NCBI GenBank assembly: GCA_965205905.1
Contig: CBDBHZ010000011.1
Coordinates: 1-64,000, forward strand
DNA: 64,000 nt
Source of the DNA: JAHZMA01 sp965205905
GTDB lineage: Bacteria > Pseudomonadota > Alphaproteobacteria > JABAAW01 > JAHZMA01
Direction: 5' to 3'
Made by a program: the position numbers and the translations under genes. Under the pieces are notes generated by a model that searched no databases, was not told the origin of the DNA, and saw nothing but the letters and a program-made list of their open reading frames with translations. Shown here in pieces: positions 54,415 to 63,721 of this stretch (positions within the stretch are counted from its first letter, which is position 1; each line of letters starts with the position of its first letter).

Positions 54415-56601
54415 ATGAATGAGACGAAATGCCCATTTTCAAGTTCTGTTGTGCAACAAGCCGCAGGTGGTGGCACTGGTAATCGTGATTGGTGGCCAAA
54501 CCAACTTAACCTTAAAATTTTGCATCAGCATTCGGAAAAATCTAACCCGATGGATGATGATTTCAACTATGCCGATGCTTTCAAAAAATTAGATTTAGAT
54601 GCGGTAAAAAAAGATTTAACCGCGCTGATGACTGATTCGCAAAGCTGGTGGCCTGCCGATTACGGACATTATGGTCCGTTATTTATCCGCATGGCATGGC
54701 ACAGCGCAGGCACCTATCGTATCCATGATGGGCGCGGTGGCGGTGGCACGGGCAATCAACGTTTCTCACCCCTGAATAGCTGGCCTGATAATGGCAATTT
54801 GGATAAAGCGCGCCGTTTGCTATGGCCGATTAAACAAAAATACGGACGCAATATTTCGTGGGCTGATTTAATGATTTTGGCGGGTAATATTGCGCTAGAA
54901 TCTATGGGTTTCAAAACTTTCGGCTTTGCAGGTGGCAGGGCTGATATTTGGGAGCCAGAAGAAGATATTTATTGGGGCACAGAAACCGAATGGCTAGGCG
55001 ATAAACGCTATAGTGGCGAACGCGATTTGGAAGACCCATTAGGTGCGGTGCAGATGGGCTTGATTTATGTGAATCCCGAAGGCCCTAACGGCAATCCCGA
55101 CCCTGTTTTATCAGGGCGCGATATTCGTGAAACATTCGGACGCATGGCGATGGATGATGAAGAAACCGTTGCATTGGTTGCCGGCGGGCATACTTTCGGC
55201 AAGGCGCATGGTGCAGGCGATGCAGGCTTGGTGGGGCGCGAGCCTGAAGCAGGAGCGATTGAAGCGCAAGGCTTGGGCTGGTTAAGCACACATAAAAGCG
55301 GCAAGGCAGGCGATGCCATCACCAGTGGCATTGAAGGTGCGTGGAAAGCCAACCCCACACAATGGGATAATGGCTATTTCGATGCGTTATTTGGCTATGA
55401 GTGGGAACTTTCAAAAAGCCCTGCTGGCGCGCATCAATGGCATCCCAAAAATGGCGCGGGCGCACAAGATGTGGTCGATGCCCATGATGAATCAAAAACC
55501 CATCAGCCGATGATGACAACTGCCGATATGGCGTTGCGGATGGATAAAATTTACGAACCAATTTCACGGCGTTTTCATCAAGACCCGCAAGCATTTGCTG
55601 ATGCGTTTGCACGGGCTTGGTTTAAGCTAACCCATCGCGATATGGGACCAAAAGCCCTGTATTTGGGCAAAGATGTGCCACAAGAATCACTGATTTGGCA
55701 AGACCCGATTACGGAGAATAACAATGCACCGCTTGATGAGAAATCACTGCAAGCATTGAAAGATAAAATTGCCGCATCGGGTTTATCAGTATCAGAATTG
55801 GTATCAACAGCATGGGCTTCGGCTGCTACCTATCGTGGGTCTGATATGCGCGGTGGTGCCAATGGTGCGCGCATCAGGCTTGCTCCGCAAAAAGATTGGC
55901 AAGTGAACAACCCGCAACAATTAAGCAAAGTGTTAGGGGTGTTGGAAAATATTCAGCAACAAGCGCAGAATATATCACTGGCTGATGTGATTGTGCTGGC
56001 GGGCAATGTTGGCATTGAAATGGCGGCGCAAAAAGCGGGCAAAAAAATCAATGTGCCATTCGCGCAAGGGCGCGGTGATGCCACCCAAGAACAGACTGAT
56101 GTGATGTCGTTTGCGGTGTTAGAGCCACGCGCTGATGGTTTTCGCAATTATCTGAAGCATAATTTTCAAACGCCTGCCGAAACTTTATTGGTTGATAAGG
56201 CGCAATTATTGGGCTTGACCGCACCAGAGATGACCGTGTTGGTTGGCGGTATGCGTGTGCTTGGCACAAATGCTGATGGTGGCAATCATGGCGTGTTGAC
56301 CGATAGGTCTGAAACGCTTAGCAATGATTTCTTCGTTAATCTGCTTGATATGGCGACCGATTGGCAGCCAATATCAGATGATGAAAACGTTGGTGATAAT
56401 CACCTATTTGAAGGGCGTGATAGAGAATCTGGCACTGTTAAATGGCAAGCGACACGAGTTGATTTGGTGTTTGGTTCAAATTCGCAATTACGCTCACTGG
56501 CAGAAATCTATGCTTGCGCCGATTCTGGTGATAAATTCATCAAGGATTTTGTCAATGCTTGGGTGAAAGTAATGAACGCCGATAGGTTTGATATAAAATA
56601 A
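54415..56601 (+). CDS. katG: Catalase-peroxidase KatG
   Basis: 728 residues, full length with both duplicated peroxidase halves. Distal heme residues Arg92, Trp95 and His96 lie in FIRMAWHSAGTYR. Proximal His259 is in VALVAGGHTFGKAHG. Trp95, Tyr218 (IYVNPEGPNG) and Met244 (FGRMAMDD) can form the Met-Tyr-Trp crosslink needed for catalase activity. It removes hydrogen peroxide in the cytoplasm. The next gene starts 6 bp later and is probably co-transcribed. No OxyR gene is in the window. Confidence 0.97.
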   Translation: MNETKCPFSSSVVQQAAGGGTGNRDWWPNQLNLKILHQHSEKSNPMDDDFNYADAFKKLDLDAVKKDLTALMTDSQSWWPADYGHYGPLFIRMAWHSAGTYRIHDGRGGGGTGNQRFSPLNSWPDNGNLDKARRLLWPIKQKYGRNISWADLMILAGNIALESMGFKTFGFAGGRADIWEPEEDIYWGTETEWLGDKRYSGERDLEDPLGAVQMGLIYVNPEGPNGNPDPVLSGRDIRETFGRMAMDDEETVALVAGGHTFGKAHGAGDAGLVGREPEAGAIEAQGLGWLSTHKSGKAGDAITSGIEGAWKANPTQWDNGYFDALFGYEWELSKSPAGAHQWHPKNGAGAQDVVDAHDESKTHQPMMTTADMALRMDKIYEPISRRFHQDPQAFADAFARAWFKLTHRDMGPKALYLGKDVPQESLIWQDPITENNNAPLDEKSLQALKDKIAASGLSVSELVSTAWASAATYRGSDMRGGANGARIRLAPQKDWQVNNPQQLSKVLGVLENIQQQAQNISLADVIVLAGNVGIEMAAQKAGKKINVPFAQGRGDATQEQTDVMSFAVLEPRADGFRNYLKHNFQTPAETLLVDKAQLLGLTAPEMTVLVGGMRVLGTNADGGNHGVLTDRSETLSNDFFVNLLDMATDWQPISDDENVGDNHLFEGRDRESGTVKWQATRVDLVFGSNSQLRSLAEIYACADSGDKFIKDFVNAWVKVMNADRFDIK

Positions 56602-56607
56602 AGCGTT

Positions 56608-57189
56608 ATGTTGCGTTTATTGTTAATATCTAGCCTATTATGGGTTTTATCAGCATGTGATGAACATACGGGTAAAAATCATTCAAAATATGCTGGTGAA
56701 GAAAACCGCGATATTAAAAGCCTATCGGCTGACGATATTGCCGAATTGCAACGCGGTGGCGGTTGGGGATTGGCAAAACCTGCCGAACTTAATGGCGTGC
56801 CGGGCCCAGCGCATTTGCTAGAATTAAAAGATGATGTGCCACTTGATGATGCACAAATTGCAAAAATCACGGCACTTCATCAGCAAATGCAAGCAGAGGC
56901 AATTATATATGGCACAGAATTAATTGCGCTAGAAAAACAGCTAGAACAAAATTTTCGTGACCTAACTATTGATGCTGAAAGCCTGCAAAATCAATTAGAG
57001 AAAATTGCCGCTATGCGTCAAAATTTACGTTTTACGCATCTCAACGCGCATTTAAGCACATTGGAAATTATCAGCCCAGAACAGATTGAACGTTACAATA
57101 TGTTACGTGGTTATGATGGCAATCCGTGTGAAAATGTGCCGAAAGGGCATGATGCAACATTATGGCGCAAACATAATAATTGCGAATAA
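56608..57189 (+). CDS. Spy/LTXXQ-like periplasmic lipoprotein
   Basis: 193 residues. Lipobox LSAC with Cys17. Residues 75-165 are charged helices (LDDAQIAKITALHQQMQAEA ... LEKIAAMRQNLRFTHLNAHL) followed by ISPEQIERYNMLRGY, resembling the Spy/CpxP or heavy-metal-resistance sensor fold. A chaperone or metal-stress role in the periplasm is possible. Position right after katG suggests an oxidative-stress unit. Confidence 0.62.
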   Translation: MLRLLLISSLLWVLSACDEHTGKNHSKYAGEENRDIKSLSADDIAELQRGGGWGLAKPAELNGVPGPAHLLELKDDVPLDDAQIAKITALHQQMQAEAIIYGTELIALEKQLEQNFRDLTIDAESLQNQLEKIAAMRQNLRFTHLNAHLSTLEIISPEQIERYNMLRGYDGNPCENVPKGHDATLWRKHNNCE

Positions 57190-57198
57190 TCGTGCTGA

Positions 57199-57822
57199 TT
57201 ATTTTTTACGTAAATTTCTCATATTATGTGCCATTTGCGATTTACCAATAGCGTCAAGATTTTCTGCTACGGCATGATAATCACCATCTTCTTTATCTTG
57301 ACTTATTTTTGATTTGGCAATTATTTTTGTGATTTGAATCTGGAAAGAAACAATATTATTGAGCATGGTTTTTAAGTAATCAGCGGGTGCATCTGCCATT
57401 TTCCATGCGGTTTTACCATTCACTCTTTTTTCTAAAACATTTGTGAGATGCCCAACCGCCTGTGCTTTTTTTGCCTTACCATCAAAATTAAATGTAATTT
57501 TACCATGCACATGCACTGCCTCGTAATTCCATGTGGGAACACGCTTATGATGTATGAATTTGCTAGGATACCAATTTGCAGAAATATAGGCATCTTCTCC
57601 TCTAAAAATAGCCAGAACATCATCATTATTCGCTATTGCGTGGGGTAAATTATTATCAATCCCGATATGCCCTATCAAAACACCATCACGCAAAAATAGT
57701 GGCAAATGGTTTGCTACCAAGCCATTTTCACCATTGCCAACCAACACTGCCAAAGGATAGCAATCAATTAAATTTTGTATTTTAGAAGTGTCAGTTTGCT
57801 GATATTCTTCTTCTATGTGCAT
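57199..57822 (-). CDS. PaiB-like FMN-binding protein
   Basis: 207 residues. FRGEDAYISANWYPSK and RVPTWNYEAVHVHGKITF are the family signatures of PaiB (FMN-binding split barrel). Members are annotated as negative transcriptional regulators, but the fold suggests flavin or heme-type chemistry, so regulation is not certain. It converges on the Spy-like gene with a 9-bp gap. Confidence 0.85.
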   Translation of the reverse strand: MHIEEEYQQTDTSKIQNLIDCYPLAVLVGNGENGLVANHLPLFLRDGVLIGHIGIDNNLPHAIANNDDVLAIFRGEDAYISANWYPSKFIHHKRVPTWNYEAVHVHGKITFNFDGKAKKAQAVGHLTNVLEKRVNGKTAWKMADAPADYLKTMLNNIVSFQIQITKIIAKSKISQDKEDGDYHAVAENLDAIGKSQMAHNMRNLRKK

Positions 57823-57851
57823 ATCATTTTTATGACCAGATAACTGATTTA

Positions 57852-58292
57852 CTATTTGCCTTCAGCATGTTGCTTAAGGTTTTTATTTATCATTTGCAAC
57901 ATCATCGGCACGCCTTTTTCCATTTTCTTCCAAATGAATGGCACCATCAGCCCCGAAAATTGCTCGATATGAATAAATTTTGTGCCGCCGTTATTTTCTT
58001 CCAATTGGCAGAGTTTATAATTGGTCATCATTAATCTGTTGCCCATACTGGCGCGAAACCTAAAGGAATTTGGTGCATCGCATTGTATCACAGTCGGCGC
58101 GTAGCTATGCTCGGCTCCCTCGCTTTTGCCACGCATGGTGATTGATAGCTTTGCGCCTTGCGTGATTTTACCGCTTGCGCCCGTTACCATTTTATTCCAG
58201 TCTGCCCAATCATCAAGATTGCTGATAATATCCCAAACTTTTGCGACTGGCGCGTTAATATCAATTTCGGTGCGAATTTCTTTCATCATCAT
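57852..58292 (-). CDS. SRPBCC-family (START/Bet v1 fold) protein
   Basis: 146 residues starting IRTEIDINAPVAKVWDIISNLDDWADWN, the standard opening of polyketide-cyclase/AHSA1-like proteins, and ending in the long C-terminal helix. It would bind a hydrophobic ligand; the function is unknown. It is about 30 bp from both neighbours on the same strand. Confidence 0.8.
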   Translation of the reverse strand: MMMKEIRTEIDINAPVAKVWDIISNLDDWADWNKMVTGASGKITQGAKLSITMRGKSEGAEHSYAPTVIQCDAPNSFRFRASMGNRLMMTNYKLCQLEENNGGTKFIHIEQFSGLMVPFIWKKMEKGVPMMLQMINKNLKQHAEGK

Positions 58293-58322
58293 GTTCCTTT
58301 CGATGTTTTTGCTACCTTACCA

Positions 58323-60506
58323 TTATAGCGGGTCAATATCAATCTTTAGATGAATTGCGCTTGGTTTTTTAACCCGTGCCAGCCAATCATTGATGAATTG
58401 TTGCAATAAAAAATTGCGATGGGTGCGGAGCAAAAAGCGGATTTGCCACTGATTATTAACCCGCGCCAACGGTGCCAATGCAGGGCCTAACACAGCTATA
58501 TTATTCGCTTGCGGTAAATTTTGTTTCAGGCTTTTGGCAAATTCATGAAGTTTTTCTTGGTGATTGCCTTTTAAGATAAGCATCGCCATGCGCCCAAATG
58601 GCGGCCAGTTTCCTTGCTTGCGAAAGGTTTTTTCGGATTGATAAAATTCATCGCGCTTGCCTGATGCCAGTGATTGAAATAAAATATGTTCGGGATTGGT
58701 GGTTTGCAACATCACCGTGCCATTTTGTTCACGCCCTGCGCGCCCCATCACCTGATGCAATAATTGATAAGTATGCTCGCCTGCACGTAAATCACCACCC
58801 GCCAATGATAAATCAGCATCAATCACGCCAACAAAACTAAGATTGGCAAAGTGAAACCCTTTGGTTAAAATCTGCGTGCCGATAAGAATATCAATCTCGC
58901 CTTGTTGCATTGCCGTGATTAATTGTTCGCCTTGCTCGCGTTGTTTGATATGGTCTGACGACATCAGCGCAACATTGGCATCGGGGAATATTGTCTGCAC
59001 CTCGTCGGCAATTCTCTCGATACCGGGCCCGCATGGCAGTAAATCATCACTTTGACAATCGGGGCATTCCTCTGCCAAAGGCGTTTGAAACCCGCAATGA
59101 TGGCATTGCAATTTACTGATATGGTAATGCGCCACCAGCCACGCATCGCATGATTGGCACATGAAGCGATAGCCACAAGAACGGCATAATAATAAGGGGG
59201 CAAAACCGCGCCTGTTTAAGTATAAAATCGCCTGCTGTTTTTCATCAAGCACCATTTGCAAATGCTTGATAATCTGGGCACTGATAAATTTACCGCGTTC
59301 ATATTTTTCTTTCCGCACATCAATCAAATGAATATCGGGCATGGCAAAACCGCCATAACGTTGCTTCAGCATCAGGCGATGATAGCGGTTTTTATCGGCA
59401 TTGACGATGCTTTCTAGTGATGGTGTTGCCGATGCCAGCATTATCGGGATATGGGTAAGTTTTGCCCGCAACACTGCCATATCACGCGCATGATAAATAT
59501 TGCCCTCGCTTTGTTTGTATGATGAATCATGCTCCTCATCAACAATAATCAACCCCAAATTTTGAAACGGCAATAATAAAGCCGAACGCGCCCCCATCAC
59601 GCAAAATGCCGTGCCATGAATTGCATGTTGCCAGATGTGTTTGCGCGTTGCCTCGCTTTGCGATGAATGCCATAAAAGTGGCGCGATGCCAAAATAGGTT
59701 TCAAACAAGGCAACAAATTGACGGGTGAGAATAATTTCGGGCAGTAAAATCAGCACCTGTTTACCCTGCTGTAAAATTTTTGCCACCGCATCAAAATAGA
59801 GTAACGTTTTGCCCGACCCCGTTTCGCCATCTAGCAAAATAGTTGTAGCATCGGCAAGCAGCGGCTGCATCGCCTGTTTTACTTTTTGTTGTTCATTGCT
59901 GAAATCAGGCGGCTGATAATGATAGATGGGGGCAGATATTTTTTGCTGTTGCGTGATGGATTTTATCATGCCAAGTGCTTGCATTTTCTTAATGCTTGCC
60001 ACCGAAACTCCTGTTTCAGTATGGAGCGTTTTAAGCGGCAAGGGCGGTAAAAATTTGGCTTCAGTGATGAATTTTGCACGCATCGCGGTGAGTTTTATCA
60101 ATTTTTCGGTGATGATACTCTCAATATCGGGCATTAGCTGATATTGCGTTTCGTGGGTTGGTAAGGCTTTTGTGGCAAGCGCAATCATCATTTTTAATAC
60201 TGTGCCACGTTTAATCATATTATAATCGGCAAATTTATCGATAAAATCAAGCGTTGCTTTGGTCAATGGTGGCAGTGGCAGAATTTCTTTTATCGGCTTC
60301 AGGCGCATATCAGATATTGGCGGTTTCGCCTTGCTTAAACATATTCCTAATATTTCTTGCTTGCCAAATGGAACAATGCAAATCTGCCCTATTGCGGGCG
60401 GTGCATTAGGATTGCATAAATAAGTAAACACATCAATACCTGTTGGCAATGTGCTACAGGGCAGAATATCTATGGTGAGAATCTCATTCATCATTATTTT
60501 TAACAT
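58323..60506 (-). CDS. priA: Primosomal protein N' (PriA helicase)
   Basis: 727 residues. The 3'BD-like N-terminus is followed by a helicase domain with Walker A GETGSGKT (about 227-234) and DEEH (323-326). A zinc-binding insert follows with CRSCGYRFMCQSC, CHHCGF and CPDC, then helicase motifs V-VI. It restarts stalled replication forks. Divergent from fsa, as usual in alphaproteobacteria. The start may be the second or third Met (MMNEIL). Confidence 0.95.
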   Translation of the reverse strand: MLKIMMNEILTIDILPCSTLPTGIDVFTYLCNPNAPPAIGQICIVPFGKQEILGICLSKAKPPISDMRLKPIKEILPLPPLTKATLDFIDKFADYNMIKRGTVLKMMIALATKALPTHETQYQLMPDIESIITEKLIKLTAMRAKFITEAKFLPPLPLKTLHTETGVSVASIKKMQALGMIKSITQQQKISAPIYHYQPPDFSNEQQKVKQAMQPLLADATTILLDGETGSGKTLLYFDAVAKILQQGKQVLILLPEIILTRQFVALFETYFGIAPLLWHSSQSEATRKHIWQHAIHGTAFCVMGARSALLLPFQNLGLIIVDEEHDSSYKQSEGNIYHARDMAVLRAKLTHIPIMLASATPSLESIVNADKNRYHRLMLKQRYGGFAMPDIHLIDVRKEKYERGKFISAQIIKHLQMVLDEKQQAILYLNRRGFAPLLLCRSCGYRFMCQSCDAWLVAHYHISKLQCHHCGFQTPLAEECPDCQSDDLLPCGPGIERIADEVQTIFPDANVALMSSDHIKQREQGEQLITAMQQGEIDILIGTQILTKGFHFANLSFVGVIDADLSLAGGDLRAGEHTYQLLHQVMGRAGREQNGTVMLQTTNPEHILFQSLASGKRDEFYQSEKTFRKQGNWPPFGRMAMLILKGNHQEKLHEFAKSLKQNLPQANNIAVLGPALAPLARVNNQWQIRFLLRTHRNFLLQQFINDWLARVKKPSAIHLKIDIDPL

Positions 60507-60595
60507 TATCGATAAAAATTTAATATGTTTTATTGTCTCACCCAGCTTATTTGTTTATACTCATTAAAAATCAAATCATGGATAAGGATAGAATC

Positions 60596-61249
60596 ATGCA
60601 AATATTTTTAGATAGTGCCGATATTGGCGACGTTGAAAAATGGTATCAAACGGGGTTGATTGATGGCGTTACCACCAATCCATCGCTGATTGCCAAATCG
60701 GGGCGCGATATTTTGGAGACCATTAAAGAAATTTGCGGAATCGTAAAAGGCTCGGTCAGTGCCGAAGTTACCGCACTTGATTGCGCCACCATGCTGAAAG
60801 AAGCCGATAAATTGCTAACGCTTGGCGATAATGTTACCATCAAAGTGCCGCTAACGCCCGATGGTTTATTGGCGTGCAAAACATTAAGCGATAAAGGCGT
60901 TTCGGTAAATGTAACTTTGTGTTTTTCGGCAGCGCAAGCCTTATTGGCAGCCAAAGCGGGCGCGGATTATATATCGCCCTTTGTTGGCAGGCTAGACGAT
61001 ATTGGCTATGATGGCTTAACATTGATTGGTGAGATTGTGGATATTTTTGAAAATTACGATTTTACCACCAATGTGTTGGCAGCTTCGGTGCGAAACCCTC
61101 TGCATGTGGTGGAATGTGCCAAAATTGGTGCCGATGTTGCCACATTGCCCCCCAAAACGTTGGAGATGCTGTATCAGCATCCGTTGACTGATAAAGGGCT
61201 TAAAAGTTTTATGGATGATTGGCAAAAAACGGGACAGTCGATTCTATAA
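60596..61249 (+). CDS. fsa: Fructose-6-phosphate aldolase/transaldolase-like
   Basis: 217 residues from the ATG at 60596; an open frame back to 60533 lacks family sequence. MQIFLDSADIGDVEKW, GVTTNPSLI and the Schiff-base Lys83 in VTIKVPLTPDG mark the short transaldolase/FSA group. In alphaproteobacteria this gene usually serves as transaldolase of the pentose phosphate pathway. Confidence 0.92.
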   Translation: MQIFLDSADIGDVEKWYQTGLIDGVTTNPSLIAKSGRDILETIKEICGIVKGSVSAEVTALDCATMLKEADKLLTLGDNVTIKVPLTPDGLLACKTLSDKGVSVNVTLCFSAAQALLAAKAGADYISPFVGRLDDIGYDGLTLIGEIVDIFENYDFTTNVLAASVRNPLHVVECAKIGADVATLPPKTLEMLYQHPLTDKGLKSFMDDWQKTGQSIL

Positions 61250-61286
61250 AGGCGATTTTATAAGGCAATTTTATGAGATTGGTGTG

Positions 61287-62006
61287 ATGATGGCAGTTTT
61301 AGACCCATCAAACGAGGAAGAGCAAAAAATCAAAGAATATTTGCGCGCAAACCCTGATTTTCTGGCTAACTTTTTATTGCGGCATGATGATTTGTTACGC
61401 ACATTACAACTGCCTGAAGAATGGGCGATGGCTGATGATGGCGATAATATTGTCGATTTTAGAGCTGCGCTGATTGCCAATTTACAAAATCAACTGAATA
61501 TTCGTGATGCTGAAAACCACGAATTATTCGCGATTGCCCGCACCAATCACGATTATCAGCAACGGATTCATCAGCTGGTAACGCAAATTGTATCATGTGA
61601 AACGCCGCCCGATTTATTGAATATGCTCAGCCAAACCATGCCAAAACAGCTGGAATTAGAAAAAATCACTCTGTGTATTGTGCCACAAAATGATAATGGG
61701 GCTTTATTGCAAAATATGCTGGGTGATAATCTGAAGCTTATCAATGGTAAAATCTTGAGTTTACTGGGCGGCGATAAAATCTTACAGCGCAAGCATATTG
61801 AGGGCGAAGTAGAAATTTATGGCGTCAATAATCAGATTCATTCCGATATGCTGATTGCCGTTGAGTTTGATGATTGCCGTGGTTTTATGGCATTTGGCGC
61901 ATCAGCCCCCGAACAATTTGACCAAACTTTAGAAGCCGATTATATGATATTTTTAACCACTATATTTATGCAAATGCTAAAGCTATTAAATGGTTTAAAC
62001 GAATGA
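61287..62006 (+). CDS. DUF484 family protein
   Basis: 239 residues from the ATG at 61287, chosen since the family begins near VLDPSNEEEQKIKEYLRANPDFL. LLRHDDLLRTLQLPE and VVDFRAA-like segments lead to a GAF-like domain. Its stop overlaps xerC (ATGA). DUF484 genes are almost always beside xerC; the molecular role is unknown. Confidence 0.9.
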   Translation: MMAVLDPSNEEEQKIKEYLRANPDFLANFLLRHDDLLRTLQLPEEWAMADDGDNIVDFRAALIANLQNQLNIRDAENHELFAIARTNHDYQQRIHQLVTQIVSCETPPDLLNMLSQTMPKQLELEKITLCIVPQNDNGALLQNMLGDNLKLINGKILSLLGGDKILQRKHIEGEVEIYGVNNQIHSDMLIAVEFDDCRGFMAFGASAPEQFDQTLEADYMIFLTTIFMQMLKLLNGLNE

Positions 62007-63004
62007 GCATTGTTAGAAAAAATCTATCCGAAGATGCGATTAATCTCATTAAAATCTATGCTGATGATGATTTATGCCATGCGTTTGAAACTTATCTGCT
62101 GGAATTAAAGCAAAAAAATCTTGCTGATAATACCATTGGGGCGTATCAGGGTGATTTATTACAATTTTTTGAATTTTTGATGAATTATGCAGGCGGTAAA
62201 ATTGCGCTTGATAATCTTAATCATCTCAAAATTCGTGATTTTAGAAGTTTCCTAGCCTATAAAAAACAGCAATCTGTGTCTGCTACTTCTTTGGTGCGGT
62301 TTTTATCTTCTATTCGTAGTTTTTTTGAATTTTTAGAACGGCACGGTTTGGCAAAAAACGCAATGGTGCAGATGGTTCAAAATCCGAAAAAGCAAAAGAA
62401 ATTGCCACGCCCTGCCAGCGAAAAAGATATTAACTCGATTTTTGATATGGTGAGAGAAAGTCCAAAAAGTGGTGAAAATCTTTGGGAAAGCACCCGCGAT
62501 TTGGCACTTTTTATGTTGCTCTATGGGTCGGGGTTACGTATCAGCGAGGCATTAAATTTAACGGTGAGTGATGTGTTAACCGCAACAGATTCTTTAAGCA
62601 TTGTCGGCAAAGGCAATAAGCAACGTATTGTGCCGTTATTGCCAAACGTGAAGCAGACTCTGCACCAACTGATTCAATCTTGCATTTTCACCAAAAATAA
62701 TGATACCGCACCGCTTTTTTGTGGCAAAAAAGGCAAGCAATTATCGGCACGGGTGGCGCAACTCAACCTTGCTTTAATTCGTAAAAAACTGCATTTGCCT
62801 GATGATTTAACCCCGCACGCTTTACGGCATTCTTTTGCGACTCATCTATTGGCACAAGGTGGCAATTTGCGACAAATCCAAGAATTATTGGGGCATGAAT
62901 CCATCAAAGCCACGCAAATTTATACGCAATTAGAAATTGATGATATGATGAAAGAATACGGGCATACCCACCCCAGACAACGGCTAGGTATAAAAAATAG
63001 TTAA
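62003..63004 (+). CDS. xerC: Tyrosine recombinase XerC
   Basis: 333 residues. Core-binding SAM-like domain to about 130, then the catalytic domain with Arg179 (GSGLRISEAL), Lys203, His272 and Arg275 (HALRHSFATHLL), His298 (LLGHES) and Tyr307. It resolves chromosome dimers with XerD at dif. The genomic position after DUF484 shows it is the housekeeping enzyme rather than an integrase. Confidence 0.94.
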   Translation: MSIVRKNLSEDAINLIKIYADDDLCHAFETYLLELKQKNLADNTIGAYQGDLLQFFEFLMNYAGGKIALDNLNHLKIRDFRSFLAYKKQQSVSATSLVRFLSSIRSFFEFLERHGLAKNAMVQMVQNPKKQKKLPRPASEKDINSIFDMVRESPKSGENLWESTRDLALFMLLYGSGLRISEALNLTVSDVLTATDSLSIVGKGNKQRIVPLLPNVKQTLHQLIQSCIFTKNNDTAPLFCGKKGKQLSARVAQLNLALIRKKLHLPDDLTPHALRHSFATHLLAQGGNLRQIQELLGHESIKATQIYTQLEIDDMMKEYGHTHPRQRLGIKNS

Positions 63005-63079
63005 TATATGTTAAAAAGGTATATATCTTGCTATATAAATCAAGATATTATCATCGGAGACAATGTTGCAGATATTTAT

Positions 63080-63721
63080 ATGAAAAAATATTTACCATAT
63101 CACATTATTTTTGTGCTGTTACTGCTATCAAGCCATCAGGCGATGGCGCAATCGACTATCTATATCGGTCTTACCTATGAAATAGGCGCCGATGCACGGG
63201 CAGATAGACAAGTCTATGATGTAAAAACCGAAACTTTTGACAATCAATTTAGCGTCAAATATCCATTTGGCAGCAAGCCCGGCTATTTGGCAGGCATCGG
63301 TAATAATAGCTTTTCCATTGAATATCGCGTTTCTGAAAGTGAGATTAAACCAGCTTCTGGCGTAACATCGTTCTTTCATAATAATGTTGTGCTAACAGGG
63401 CGTGCGCCAGATGGTGCGCGGCGTTCGAAAGTAGGGATTGGCATCGGCAATGCCCGTTCGGCAGCAAGGGGCGATAAAATACTCTCCACCGAGAAAAACT
63501 ACCGAACAACAACCTATCTTATCGGTTATGATTTTGTGCCGGGTGGTGGCGATTTTAACGAAACAAGGCATGGCTTTACAGTTGAATATCAGAGTGTTAT
63601 CGCGCGTTCAGGCACATTCCGCGAAGTATATGATAACGAAGATGTTAGTGTGCGCGAAACAATTCGCTATACGCAATTTGCATTTGCTTATGTGTTCCGC
63701 TTTGGCACATCAAACTATTAA
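63080..63721 (+). CDS. Candidate outer-membrane beta-barrel protein 1
   Basis: 213 residues from ATG 63080 (MKKYLPYHIIFVLLLLSSHQAMAQ, a clear signal peptide). The mature part alternates polar and aromatic residues (STIYIGLTYEIG, NNSFSIEYRVS, KVGIGIGNAR, TTTYLIGYDF, GFTVEYQSV, TQFAFAYVFRFG) as in small eight-stranded OmpA/OmpW-like barrels. No family is recognised. The next gene starts one base from its stop and looks related in design. Confidence 0.65.
   Translation: MKKYLPYHIIFVLLLLSSHQAMAQSTIYIGLTYEIGADARADRQVYDVKTETFDNQFSVKYPFGSKPGYLAGIGNNSFSIEYRVSESEIKPASGVTSFFHNNVVLTGRAPDGARRSKVGIGIGNARSAARGDKILSTEKNYRTTTYLIGYDFVPGGGDFNETRHGFTVEYQSVIARSGTFREVYDNEDVSVRETIRYTQFAFAYVFRFGTSNY

Noticed and set aside
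62003..63004. XerC as the integrase of a mobile element
   Set aside because: Its DUF484 neighbour and the priA-fsa context identify it as the housekeeping chromosome-dimer recombinase; no att-like repeats lie next to it.
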